Source: Palsa-883 sp963826975
Lineage (GTDB): Bacteria > Pseudomonadota > Alphaproteobacteria > Acetobacterales > Acetobacteraceae
Length of the DNA: 64,000 nt
Direction: 5' to 3'
Assembly (NCBI GenBank): GCA_963826975.1
Contig: CAWGZJ010000033.1
Coordinates: 603,471-667,470 of the forward strand
Shown: one piece after another, positions 1 to 10,276 of the stretch
Position numbering within the stretch: the first letter of the stretch is position 1
How the letters are laid out: the number at the start of each line of letters is the position of its first letter
Notes under the pieces: generated by a model
Databases searched by the model: none
Seen by the model: the letters and a program-made list of their open reading frames with translations, nothing else
What the model was told of the DNA's origin: nothing
Position numbers and translations under genes: made by a program

Positions 1-2140
1 AACTCCGCCGAAGACTACGCCGCCTTCGCGCACACCATCAACGAGCAGAACGAGCGGCTGCTGACCCTGCGCGGCCTGATGGAGTTGCGCCTCGCCGAAC
101 GACCGGTGCCGCTCGAGCAGGTCGAGCCGGCCGCCGACATCGTCAAGCGCTTCGCCACCGGCGCGATGAGCTTCGGCTCGATCAGCCGCGAGGCGCACAC
201 CACGCTGGCCATCGCCATGAACCGCATCGGCGGCCGCTCGAACACCGGCGAGGGCGGCGAGGAATCCGACCGCTTCAAGCCCCTGCCCAACGGCGATTCC
301 ATGCGCTCGGCGATCAAGCAGGTGGCCTCGGGCCGGTTCGGCGTCACCGCCGAATACCTGGTCAACGCCGACGACATCCAGATCAAGATGGCGCAGGGCG
401 CCAAGCCCGGCGAGGGCGGCCAGCTGCCCGGCCACAAGGTCGACAAGAACATCGCCCGCGTGCGCCACTCGACGCCGGGCGTCGGCCTGATCTCGCCGCC
501 GCCGCACCACGACATCTATTCGATCGAGGACCTGGCGCAGCTGATCCACGACCTGAAGAACGTCAACCCGCAGGCCCGCATCTCGGTCAAGCTGGTCTCC
601 GAGGTGGGCGTCGGCACCGTCGCCGCCGGCGTGTCCAAGGCGCGCGCCGACCATGTGACCATCTCCGGCTTCGAGGGCGGCACCGGCGCTAGCCCGCTGA
701 CCTCGCTGACCCATGCCGGCTCGCCGTGGGAAATCGGCCTGGCCGAAACCCAGCAGACCCTGGTGCTGAACGGCCTGCGCGGCCGCATCGCCGTGCAGGT
801 CGACGGCGGCCTGCGCACCGGCCGCGACGTGGCCATCGGCGCGCTGCTGGGCGCCGACGAGTTCGGCTTCGCCACCGCGCCGCTGATCGCCGCCGGCTGC
901 ATCATGATGCGCAAGTGCCATCTCAACACCTGCCCGGTGGGCGTGGCGACGCAGGACCCGGTGCTGCGCAAGCGCTTCACCGGCCAGCCCGAGCACGTGA
1001 TCAACTACTTCTTCTTCGTCGCCGAGGAGCTGCGCGAGATCATGGCGCAGCTGGGCTTCCGCACGCTTCAGCGAGATGATCGGCCGGGTCGACAGGCTCG
1101 ATATGCGCCGCGCCATCGACCACTGGAAGGCGAAGGGCGTCGACCTGACGCGCATCCTGCACCAGGTGCAAGCCGAGCGCGCGGCGTGGCGATCCGCAAC
1201 AGCGAGACGCAGGACCACGGCCTCGACAAGGCGCTGGACCATCGACCTGATCGCGGCGGCGGCGCCGGCGCTCGACGCCGGCAAGCCGGTGCGGATCGAG
1301 CGCGAGATCCGCAACGTCAACCGCACCGTCGGCGCCATGCTGTCGGGCGAGGTGGCGCGGCGCTACGGCCATGCCGGCCTGCCGGAAGACACGATCTCGA
1401 TCCGGCTCACCGGCACCGCCGGCCGCAGCTTCGGCGCCTTCCTGGCGCGCGGCGTGTCGCTGGAACTGATCGGCGACGCCAACGACTATGTCGGCAAGGG
1501 CCTGTCCGGCGGGCGCATCGTGGTGCGCCAGCCGCCGGAGGCCACGCGCGATCCGACCGAGAACATCATCGTCGGCAACACCGTGCTCTACGGCGCCATC
1601 GCCGGCGAGGCCTATTTCGAGGGCGTGGCCGGCGAGCGCTTCGCGGTGCGCAACTCCGGCGCCGTCGCGGTGGTCGAAGGCAGCGGCGACCACGGCTGCG
1701 AATACATGACCGGCGGCGTGGTGGTGGTGCTGGGCGAGACCGGCCGCAACTTCGCCGCCGGCATGTCGGGCGGCATCGCCTATGTCTACGACCCGGACGG
1801 CCGGTTCGCCACGCTGTGCAACCCGGCCATGGTCAAGCTGGAACCGACTCAGCCGCCGCCGACCTGACGCGCGCCGACGCATCCCGACCGCCCGCGCCAG
1901 CGTGCGGTCAGCGTCGAGGACAGCGGCATGGGCGATCTGCTGCGCTTCGACGCCGAGCGGCTGCGCATCCTGGTCGAGCGCCACCTGCTGCACACCGGCA
2001 GCGCGCGCGCGCGTGACCTGCTTGACAATTGGGAAACCGTGCTGCCGAACTTCGTCAAGGTGATGCCGACCGACTTCCGCCGCGCCCTGAACGACCTGGC
2101 CGCCGAGCGCGACGCCAAAGCCGCCGCCGCGGACGAATGA
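1..2140 (+). CDS. gltB: Glutamate synthase large subunit, 5'-truncated by the window and frameshifted
   Basis: This is the C-terminal part of NADPH glutamate synthase alpha chain, which makes glutamate from 2-oxoglutarate and glutamine-derived ammonia. The reading frame is open at base 1. The FMN/synthase barrel is seen to about base 1060 and includes the cysteine motif CHLNTCPVG that binds the 3Fe-4S cluster. The C-terminal beta-helix follows in another frame (GSGDHGCEYMTGG and later glycine-rich repeats). Frame shifts are needed near 1065-1075 and 1165-1235. A stop at 1865-1867 lies inside otherwise continuous homologous sequence, which resumes with MGDLLRFDAERLRIL at 1928. Conservation on both sides of each break suggests sequence errors, though a real pseudogene cannot be excluded. 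gltD follows after 49 bp. Confidence 0.9.
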
Positions 2141-2189
2141 CGTCAGGCATCAACCCTCGAACGGCAGTAAGCCGAGAACCGGAATACAC

Positions 2190-3646
<1,457 letters not shown>

Positions 3647-3666
3647 AAAAGCCGCGGCGTTCACGA

Positions 3667-3801
3667 ACAACGTAGCGGAAAAGCCTCGCCCCCAGACCCT
3701 TGATCCGGGGGGCAGCGCCTTCCGCTGCTCGCGTGGCGTCGATGGCTGCCTATGGGGCTTCAATGCGGGCGGAAGGCGCTTCGCTTTTTCGCCCTACGTT
3801 G
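3667..3801 (+). terminator. Palindrome with T-run downstream of gltD
   Basis: Twelve-base arms at 3714-3725 and 3769-3780 are perfectly complementary and are followed by five T at 3785-3789. A further outer pairing brings 3669-3675 opposite 3794-3800. It lies 20 bp after the gltD stop and would serve as the operon terminator. The size and outer arms also fit a dispersed palindromic repeat. Confidence 0.55.
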
Positions 3802-3885
3802 CTATCACGATAGGACCGCACAACCGGCCTCCCGTTCAAATCAGCCAGTCGCCACGCCAAGATACCGCACAGGACCCTCGAACCG

Positions 3886-4602
3886 ATGGATATCAAGGAA
3901 GCCGGGCTGATCAAGGGCGACATTGCCCGGCATTGGTATTATCGGGCCAAACTGGCCGCGCTACACCGCATCACACGTGACCTTGAACCTGTCTCCCTGC
4001 TCGACGTCGGCGCCGGGGTCGGGTTCTACGCGCGGGCCATGCTGCGAGATACCGCGCTTGCGCAAGCGACCTGCGTCGATCCCGGCTATCAGGCGGACCA
4101 TGACGAAACCGTCGCCGACAAGTCGCTGCTGTTCCGCCGCCAGATCGACACGACCGACGCCGACCTGGTGCTGATGATGGACGTGCTCGAACACGTGCCG
4201 GACGATGTGGGCATGGTCGCGGACTACGTCGCGAGGGCACGGCCGGGCACGCATTTCATCATCACCGTACCGACGTTCATGTGGCTCTGGAGCGGCCATG
4301 ACGTGTTCCTGGAGCACTACCGCCGCTACTCGTTGCGCCAGATCGAACACGTCTTGCGCGCAGGCGGCCTTCGCGCCGAACGCGGTTGTTATTTCTACGG
4401 CGCATTGCTGCCGCTGGTAGCGGCGTCGCGAACGACCGAGCGGCTGCTGCATGGCGGGCACCGGATCGCGCGCAGTCAGATGCGCGACCATGGAGCCATC
4501 CTGAACACGCTGTTCTGGACGGTGTGCCGTCTGGAATTGCCGTTCTTTCCGGCCAACCGCCTGGCCGGGCTGACCGCCTTTGTCAGGGCAACAAAGCCGT
4601 AA
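3886..4602 (+). CDS. Class I SAM-dependent methyltransferase
   Basis: A 238-residue cytosolic protein with a Rossmann-fold methyltransferase core. Motif I is LLDVGAGVGFYARAML near residues 40-55, binding S-adenosylmethionine. The acidic post-I and motif IV region is ADLVLMMDVLEHVPDD near residues 90-105, typical of the Methyltransf_11/UbiE-like families. A later segment rich in H, Y and R (SGHDVFLEHYRRYS) resembles methyltransferases acting on lipid-linked or glycan substrates, but the substrate cannot be read from the sequence. It stands alone between gltD and a convergent CoA-transferase gene. Confidence 0.8.
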   Translation: MDIKEAGLIKGDIARHWYYRAKLAALHRITRDLEPVSLLDVGAGVGFYARAMLRDTALAQATCVDPGYQADHDETVADKSLLFRRQIDTTDADLVLMMDVLEHVPDDVGMVADYVARARPGTHFIITVPTFMWLWSGHDVFLEHYRRYSLRQIEHVLRAGGLRAERGCYFYGALLPLVAASRTTERLLHGGHRIARSQMRDHGAILNTLFWTVCRLELPFFPANRLAGLTAFVRATKP

Positions 4603-4681
4603 CGACGCGCGTGGAGCCCCGGCGCCAACAATCACCAGCCCCGGAATGATCTCCGGCGCACCCGCATTGCATCACGCGCGA

Positions 4682-5947
4682 TCACGCGCCTTGCCCATTA
4701 CGCCCAAGCAACGTGCGGAGTACATACTCGGTGTGCGCGCCGACGGCGGGGCCGGGCCAGGCCACCACCTGCTCCGGCTTGTCGCCGTCCAGGCGGATCG
4801 CCGGGCCGGGGTGCAGCGTGCGGCCGATCAACGGATCGTCGATCGTTTGCACACTGGCGCGAGCCAGGAAATGCGGGTCCGCCGCGCAGTCGGCGACGTC
4901 GTACAGGCGAGAGCACGGCACGTCCGCCGCCTCCAGCCGGGCTTCGGCTTCCCTCGCGGGCAGTGTCGCCGCCCAGGCGCCGATCACCGCGTCCAACTCC
5001 TCGCGCCGGGCGCAGCGGTCGGCGTTGCTGGTGTAGGCAGGGTCCTTGGCCAGCGCGGCCCGGCCGATCGCCGCCATCAAACGCGCAAAGATCAGGTCGG
5101 AGTTACCCGCGATGCACAGGAACTTGCCGTCGGCGCAGCGATAGGTGTTGGTCGGTGCCGCGGTGGGGATCGCGGCGCCGACCGGCTGGCGGATGCGGCC
5201 GTCCAGCGCGTATTCGGGCAACATCCCCTCCAGCAAACTGAACACGGAATCGACCAGGTTGACATCGATCACCCGGCCGCGCCCGGTGCCTGGGCCTGGG
5301 CCTGCCCCGGCGTCTGGTAGCGGCGCGCCGGCCGCAAAGCCCGGCGCGGGCGCACCGGGTGACGCGTCCCTCTGCCACAGCGCCGCCAGCAGGCCGATCG
5401 CGGCATACAGGCCGGCCAGGTCGTCGCTGATCGAGATCCCGCAGCGTGGCGGCGGCAGGTCGGAGCTGCCGGGCGGATGCCCGGTCAAATGGCGCAGCCC
5501 GCCCATCGCCTCTCCGATCGCGCCGAAGGCCGGGCGATCGCGGTACGGCCCGTCCTGGCCGTAGCCGGAAATCCGGGCAATCACCAGGCGCGGATTGGCT
5601 GCGTGCAGAACCTCCGGCCCCAGTCCCAGGCGCTCAAGCTGCCCGGCGCGCAAATTCTCCACCAACACGTCGGCCCGCGCCGCCAGCGCCAGCGCGGTGT
5701 CGCGCTCGCGCTTCAGGTCCAGCACCACCGACAGCTTGTTGCGGCCGTGAATGCTGAACCAGACCGAGTTGCCGTCGACCGCCGCGCCCCAGCCGCGGAA
5801 CGGATCGCCGCCGGGCGGCTCGATCTTGATCACCTCGGCGCCGAGATCGGCCAGGATCCGCGTGCAGAACGGCGCCGCGATGTAGTGGCCGATCTCCAGG
5901 ACCTTGAGGCCGACCAGGGGACCGGTCCGCGCGGGCAGGGGGGTCAT
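4682..5947 (-). CDS. CaiB/BaiF family (family III) CoA-transferase
   Basis: A 421-residue family III CoA-transferase, which moves coenzyme A between carboxylic acids through an enzyme-bound anhydride on an aspartate. The N-terminus GLKVLEIGHYIAAPFCTRILADLGAEVIKIE is a family hallmark. VVLDLKRE, NLRAGQLERLGLG and ISGYGQDGPYRDRPAFG follow, as in CaiB and formyl-CoA transferase. Residues about 200-225 form an alanine/proline/glycine-rich insert that looks disordered. A good ribosome-binding sequence (AAGGAACC) lies before the ATG. The acyl substrate is unknown and no partner gene sits beside it. Confidence 0.88.
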   Translation of the reverse strand: MTPLPARTGPLVGLKVLEIGHYIAAPFCTRILADLGAEVIKIEPPGGDPFRGWGAAVDGNSVWFSIHGRNKLSVVLDLKRERDTALALAARADVLVENLRAGQLERLGLGPEVLHAANPRLVIARISGYGQDGPYRDRPAFGAIGEAMGGLRHLTGHPPGSSDLPPPRCGISISDDLAGLYAAIGLLAALWQRDASPGAPAPGFAAGAPLPDAGAGPGPGTGRGRVIDVNLVDSVFSLLEGMLPEYALDGRIRQPVGAAIPTAAPTNTYRCADGKFLCIAGNSDLIFARLMAAIGRAALAKDPAYTSNADRCARREELDAVIGAWAATLPAREAEARLEAADVPCSRLYDVADCAADPHFLARASVQTIDDPLIGRTLHPGPAIRLDGDKPEQVVAWPGPAVGAHTEYVLRTLLGRNGQGA

Positions 5948-6059
5948 CGTTGGTTCCTTTTGGCCATGTGGGGGTGGCCGGTGTCCGCATCAAAAGCCGC
6001 GATCCGGGACCGTGCAACTGGCCGGCGTTAACGTTTTATTAGGAAAATAGGTTCATACC

Positions 6060-6178
6060 ATTGCATTGGAGCCGGCCTTTGCCGGTCTCCTTGTTTCCTC
6101 CCCGAAGTCGCTCCGTTCCCCCAATGGTGCGACCTACTTGGCGGTGCGCCTGCAACATTGGCGCACCGCCCTTTTTTT
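6060..6178 (+). ncRNA. Candidate small RNA with its own terminator
   Basis: No plus-strand gene lies upstream for 1.4 kb, yet a clear intrinsic terminator sits at 6140-6178. Upstream is a second hairpin (about 6066-6089, GGAG-CCGGC/GCCGG-CTCC with one bulge). Between the two lies a C-rich single-stranded stretch (TTTCCTCCCC near 6093) that could pair with Shine-Dalgarno sequences, as some alphaproteobacterial sRNAs do. The 5' end is a guess. It does not show the 4.5S RNA tetraloop motif. Confidence 0.4.
6140..6178 (+). terminator. Orphan Rho-independent terminator
   Basis: Perfect 11-bp arms GGCGGTGCGCC (6140-6150) and GGCGCACCGCC (6160-6170) enclose a 9-nt loop. They are followed by C and seven T (6172-6178). 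The T-run is on the plus strand only, so it ends a rightward transcript that has no annotated gene. Confidence 0.8.
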
Positions 6179-6254
6179 GCCGGCCGCGATGGCCCGTTCA
6201 GCCCCATTCGACTCGTCTCGCGGCTGGAAAATCCCACTGGCTCAGCCTGCGATG

Positions 6255-6271
6255 TGTCGGAAAAACTTACA
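6255..6271 (+). promoter_or_regulatory. PEP-CTERM regulon motif (copy 1)
   Basis: The sequence TGTCGGAAAAACTTACA matches, in the same orientation relative to its gene, the copy upstream of the second PEP-CTERM gene at 60150-60166. It lies 63 bp upstream of the -24 GG of the sigma-54 promoter. A motif of this kind is associated with PrsK/PrsR control of PEP-CTERM genes; that assignment is from memory of the family and not shown here. Confidence 0.7.
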
Positions 6272-6333
6272 CAATTCCCCCATCGAGCACAGCGGTAAGG
6301 CGCAACAGATTGAATTCGCACAGCCCCCTGTAG

Positions 6334-6349
6334 CGGCATAGAACTTGCG
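6334..6349 (+). promoter_or_regulatory. Sigma-54 promoter of the split PEP-CTERM gene
   Basis: CGGCATAGAACTTGCG carries GG at 6335-6336 and GC at 6347-6348 with exactly 10 bases between, the RpoN -24/-12 spacing. Transcription would begin near 6359, about 38 bp before the signal-peptide ATG at 6397. Confidence 0.65.
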
Positions 6350-6396
6350 TCCGTGGGAGCGCGCGCAGGCGCGCCAAACCACCTCGGTGCATAACA

Positions 6397-7528
6397 ATGT
6401 CCTCGAACCTTTGCGTAGCCTCGATCGCCGCGGCGTGCCTGCTGGCGATCGGCGCCGCTGCTCCAGCCTATGCGGACCCGATATCGACGAGATCTATGTC
6501 GGCGGTGCGGAAGTCGGCGTGAGAGGGCGAGAGACAGAAGCCAAAGCTATTGTCGCGGTAGCGGCGGAAAAGATCGGGCGCGGAATTGGTCGTATCCGAC
6601 TTCGACGCATCATGGATGTGTCGGGAGACAGCCTTATTCCCTTCGTCAAGGAGGCCGTGGCACCCGGTTGCGTGGTCTACACCGACGGGTGGAGCGGCTA
6701 TTCCGGCCTGGCGAAGGCTGGCTACAAACACGAAACCGTCGTCATCAGCCGCGGTGACGAACTGGCGCACGAGGTGTTGCCACGCGTCCATATGGCAGCC
6801 TCGCTTCTCAAGCGATGGTTGACCGGCACTCATCAGGGTGGCGTTCAGCATCGGCACCTCGACTATTACCTCGACGAGTTCGCCTTCCGATTTAACCGTC
6901 GGCACTCAAAGGCAAGAGGACTGCTCTTTCACCGGCTCGCACAGCAAGCTCTTGCAGTCGGTCCGGCGCCATATCGCGACATCGCTTGGAGTATACCGCA
7001 TCAACGCCCGGAACTTTGAACGGCGATGCGTCGGCGGGCTGGTCGTTCAGGACGAACCAGGCGGTCACAGTTGTCGCCCTGGACGCCTTGGACCCGACCG
7101 GAGATGGCGCTGTGCGCCTCTACAACGCAAGCGGGACCGTGCTCGCCAGTGCGACGGTCACCTTCAGCGACAAGCAGGAAGGATCTCCTGCCGCCTTCTA
7201 CTCACAGGCGATTTCTCCGGTCTCTCTCGCGGCGGATACGACGTACTACATCGCCCAGGACTTTAGCGCCTTCTCGAACAGCGCCTTCTCGACCCATTTG
7301 GACTTCCTGGTCACCGGGCTCACGACCGACGCCGCCATCACATTCGACGGCGAGGTTGCCGCCGTAGGCCTAGGCACAAACCCGACCACCGACGCCACTG
7401 GCGGAGGCTATAATCCCGCGTTTTTCGGTCCGAATTTCGACATCGCCGTGCCCGAGCCGTCCACCCTACTGCTGCTCGCCGCGGGGCTGGGCGGCCTCAG
7501 CATGCTCCGCAGCAAGCGCGTTCGATAG
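6397..7528 (+). pseudogene. PEP-CTERM secreted protein gene split by a transposase fragment
   Basis: The 5' piece starts at the ATG at 6397 and encodes a signal peptide (MSSNLCVASIAAACLLAIGA, then APAYA) before running into foreign sequence and a stop at 6520-6522. The 3' piece, from about 6986 to the TAG ending at 7528, encodes about 180 residues of a beta-rich extracellular protein. It ends in the sorting signal VPEPSTLLLLAAGLGG plus an arginine/lysine tail, the PEP-CTERM tag processed by an exosortase. The two pieces lie in different frames and are separated by about 500 bp of IS1595-type transposase. Promoter elements upstream are intact, so the signal peptide is probably still transcribed. 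The secreted domain has no start of its own except a TTG near 6986. Confidence 0.7.
6480..6980 (+). mobile_element. IS1595-family (ISXO2-like) transposase fragment
   Basis: The open frame that ends at 7019 contains the catalytic region of an IS1595-type DDE transposase: DIDEIYVGG at the start, then YTDGWSGYSGL, then HLDYYLDEFAFRFNRRHSKARGLLFHRL. The N-terminal zinc-ribbon half of the usual protein of about 320 residues is missing. The upstream codons of the same frame are out-of-frame translation of the signal peptide. No terminal inverted repeats or clear target duplication are visible, so this is a remnant and not a complete element. Confidence 0.75.
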
Positions 7529-7720
7529 CGGTTGTCGGGATTCTTTACAGGGCGAATGCTGCCTCAAAGTCCGTCGAAGGCTACCGCGACACGCCGCCGG
7601 TCGCAGCGGCCAGCCGCCGGGAAATCGGGCCGCTGGTGAGGCGTTCGCTGGGCGAGCAGTCGTTGGCGGGTAGGGCTTTTCCGCCCTTGCCCCACCAGGC
7701 GCATGACGCCGACCCCAGGA

Positions 7721-10168
7721 TCACTCCACCGCGACCACGAAGGTCTCGCTGCTCGCCGCGTCGGCGGTCGCACGCCGCCAGGTAAACGCGATATTGTCGC
7801 CGGCCTGGGCTGCGGGCAGCTCAACCACGTGCACGCCAAGCCCAGTGTCCCGCGTGGGCGTCTCCTCGCGCGTCCGCCCGCCGTCCATGCTCCATGCCAC
7901 CACCGCCGGCTCCGGCAGGTCGATCCGCAAGACCCGCCCCGCGGGAATGCTCGGCGTCCGCCAGTCCGGCCGCCAGGGCCGCACGCGCGGCGTCCGCCGA
8001 TCGCGCTGGTAGCGCCGCACCGGCTGCGGCGGCAGGTCGAACACCGCGCCGTCGGCCAGTGAGCGCAACAGCTTCAGGTGCTCGGCATGCGCCCAGGCCA
8101 GCGGCATCGCGGACCCGCTCGGCCCGCCGGGCAGCAACTCCCGCTCCGGGATCGGCGGGCCGTCCCAGACCTGCTCCGGCAGCAGCTTGCCCGGGCTGGC
8201 GTTCGCCTCCATCGTCGCGAGCAATCGCCGTGCTTCGGCGGCGTGGCCGGCAGCCAGTTCGTAATGCGCCCGCTCGCCCGCCAGCAGCGGCCATACCCGG
8301 CCGGTGCCGGTGCCGTCGAACGGGCTGCCGTCGTCATGCTCGCCATAGCCGTCGCCGTTGTAGCGGCGCCAGCCGGGGCCGTTCGGCAGTTCCTGCCGCA
8401 GCACATGATCGATCACCCGCACGGTGTCCACGATGCGCGGATCGTTCGGCGCACGCAGGCCGAAGCGCACCAGGGCCAGCGCGTCGGTGCTGACCAGGGA
8501 CTCGGCCGGCACCTCCGAGGTGCCGATCGTGCGATTGCGCACCGTGATCGTGCCGTGCGACGCGGCCCGCGCCTCGCCCGGCACCGGCGGGGCGATGCGG
8601 ACGTAGTACCCTGCCACCCCCGCCTCACGCGCCAGCGCGGTGTCGGTGACGTAGATCCAGTCCTCGATCTCGGCTTGCCAGGCATCCGCGGTATCGCGAA
8701 GGAAGCCGGCGAGATCGGCGCCCATGTCCCTCGCGGTGTCGCCACCCGTATCGCCCCCACCCGTATCGCCCCGGGTGTCCACTTGGGTGTCATCACCGGC
8801 GAAATGCTCGGCGAGATCGGCGGCCGCCAGCAGCGCGGCGACCTCGGCGGCCAGGGTGAACGGGGTGTAGCCGGCATTTTCCTCCCAGCGGTCCTGGCTG
8901 GTGGTGGGGCCGTTGCGCACCACGAACCCGGCGGCGGCGCGGACCATCGGCCAATAGGCTGGCAGTTGCGGGCGGACCAGCGCGCCGTGGCGCCAGGCAA
9001 GCTCCACCAGCAGGATCGGCAACGCGCACTCGTCGAGCTGTATGCCGTGCCAATAGGGCTTGCCGTCCAGCCAGCAGTTCTGCGGCCACGAGCCGTCAGC
9101 TTCCTGCACCGCGCGCAGATAGCGCAGCACCCGGCGCACCTCCGCGAACGCGCCGCAGGCCAGGAAGCCGCCGGCGATCTCCACCAGGTCGCGCGGCCAG
9201 ACCAGGTGGTAACCGCCCAGGTCGTCGTCGCCCTTGCTGGCGCCCCACGGGATCGACAGGCTGGCGATCAGCCCGCCCGGGAAGGTCGGGCTTTCGTGGC
9301 ACCGCAGCACGGCGGTGCTGACGCGATAAGTGTTGTGCCCATCCACCCGCCGGTCGAGCGAGCGTAACCCGGCCTGCCAGGTTCGCCAGCCGGCGGTGTA
9401 GCGCTCAACGATGCTGGAGAACGCCGTTTGCAGGCTGGCACGGGCACGGAACGCCGCCTCCGCCGGTGCGCGGCCGAAGCCCAGCGCCAGGTGTACCGGC
9501 GCGTCCCCAACCAGTCGCAGCTCCGCCGTCAGCGCCACATTGCCGTCCGCCGCGCGATCCCAGGTTTCCGTCAGGTGGCCGTGCTCATGCAGCTGTTGCC
9601 AGCCATCGGACACGCCGACGAACCCGACCGAGGCCGCGGCAAACTCCCGGTCAGCGCATAGGGCCAACACCGTGCCGTCGCCCTCGGCGAACAGCACGTG
9701 GCTGCCTTTGTAGTCGCCGATCCAGGCGGTGTTGTGCGCGCCGCCATTCACCAGATGTGGCGCCAGCAGAGCGAACAGCCGCAGCTTCGGGCCTTCCAGC
9801 ACTTCGAGCTGGACCTGCTGCAACACCACGTCATGCCGCGGATCGGCGACGATGCGCTTGGTGATGCGGAAGCGGCCGCCGAGATGGGTGCTGACGACCT
9901 GGAACGCGGGCACCCCGTCTTCCAGGGTGGAGGTTTCGAAGCTGCAGTCGCGCTTCTCCTCCGCGAAGAAGCCGGCGCCGTCGGTGACGAGCAACCCGAA
10001 GTCGCGCGTGCAGGCCTGGTCCACGCGCGGGTAGTAGACCTCGTTGACAATGCCGTGGCTGACGGTGAACCAAACGCGGCTCACCGGCGACAGCGCCGAC
10101 CCCACCCCGGTCTTCGCCGACGAGGTCCAGTGCGGCTCAATCCCGGGCCACCCCGGTGCGTCAGTCAC
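7721..10168 (-). CDS. Glycoside hydrolase family 15 glucan 1,4-alpha-glucosidase (glucoamylase-like)
   Basis: An 815-residue enzyme of the bacterial glucoamylase/glucodextranase type, which removes glucose from the ends of alpha-glucans. The N-terminal supersandwich domain begins PGIEPHWTSSAKTGVGSALSPVSRVWFTVSHGIVNEVYYPRVD. The (alpha/alpha)6 catalytic barrel contains SIPWGASKGDDDLGGYHLVWPRDLVE, typical of GH15, and QLDE farther on. A C-terminal beta-rich region of about 100 residues follows. No signal peptide is evident at the GTG start, suggesting a cytosolic enzyme. Residues about 465-490 are a D/T/G repeat insert (TRGDTGGGDTGGDT) built from short tandem DNA repeats near 8730-8785. Monocistronic, as far as can be seen. 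Confidence 0.88.
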   Translation of the reverse strand: MTDAPGWPGIEPHWTSSAKTGVGSALSPVSRVWFTVSHGIVNEVYYPRVDQACTRDFGLLVTDGAGFFAEEKRDCSFETSTLEDGVPAFQVVSTHLGGRFRITKRIVADPRHDVVLQQVQLEVLEGPKLRLFALLAPHLVNGGAHNTAWIGDYKGSHVLFAEGDGTVLALCADREFAAASVGFVGVSDGWQQLHEHGHLTETWDRAADGNVALTAELRLVGDAPVHLALGFGRAPAEAAFRARASLQTAFSSIVERYTAGWRTWQAGLRSLDRRVDGHNTYRVSTAVLRCHESPTFPGGLIASLSIPWGASKGDDDLGGYHLVWPRDLVEIAGGFLACGAFAEVRRVLRYLRAVQEADGSWPQNCWLDGKPYWHGIQLDECALPILLVELAWRHGALVRPQLPAYWPMVRAAAGFVVRNGPTTSQDRWEENAGYTPFTLAAEVAALLAAADLAEHFAGDDTQVDTRGDTGGGDTGGDTARDMGADLAGFLRDTADAWQAEIEDWIYVTDTALAREAGVAGYYVRIAPPVPGEARAASHGTITVRNRTIGTSEVPAESLVSTDALALVRFGLRAPNDPRIVDTVRVIDHVLRQELPNGPGWRRYNGDGYGEHDDGSPFDGTGTGRVWPLLAGERAHYELAAGHAAEARRLLATMEANASPGKLLPEQVWDGPPIPERELLPGGPSGSAMPLAWAHAEHLKLLRSLADGAVFDLPPQPVRRYQRDRRTPRVRPWRPDWRTPSIPAGRVLRIDLPEPAVVAWSMDGGRTREETPTRDTGLGVHVVELPAAQAGDNIAFTWRRATADAASSETFVVAVE

Positions 10169-10224
10169 GCCTCAACCCCGCCATCACCCGCTCCCCCGCA
10201 TCGCCGCAGGTAAGCCAAAACCCT

Positions 10225-10275
10225 GAATCCTGACAACTGACTTCCGACAACTGATCACTGACCACTGACCACTGA
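10225..10275. repeat. Short tandem repeat of the ACTGACC type
   Basis: Imperfect repeats of a 7-9 bp unit (ACTGACCACTGACCACTGA) fill the gap between the GH15 and M29 genes. A related run occurs just after recF near 18568-18592. They lie right at gene ends and have no evident coding role. Confidence 0.5.
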
Positions 10276-10276
10276 A

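Larger units (their letters stand above)
5948..6396. other. Regulatory intergenic region without a protein gene
   Basis: This 449-bp space separates the divergent CoA-transferase gene from the split PEP-CTERM gene. It holds a candidate small RNA ending in an intrinsic terminator (about 6060-6178), the 17-bp PEP-CTERM regulatory motif and a sigma-54 promoter, each listed separately. The stretch 6020-6065 is notably AT-rich for this genome and may carry a promoter, but I see no convincing -35/-10 pair. Confidence 0.6.

Noticed and set aside
6060..6178. 4.5S (SRP) RNA or 6S RNA
   Set aside because: The conserved SRP tetraloop region and the 6S open-bubble layout are not recognisable.
6345..7019. 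Complete IS1595 transposase gene
   Set aside because: The first 45 codons are out-of-frame signal-peptide DNA and the zinc-ribbon half is missing; no inverted repeats were found.
8078..9367. Long plus-strand open frame opposite the GH15 gene
   Set aside because: It is the antisense of a well-supported glucoamylase gene; composition is repetitive and no family motif is present. Same reasoning for 10472-11680 (opposite M29), 12010-13260 (opposite the IS4 transposase) and 49262-51943 (opposite infB).
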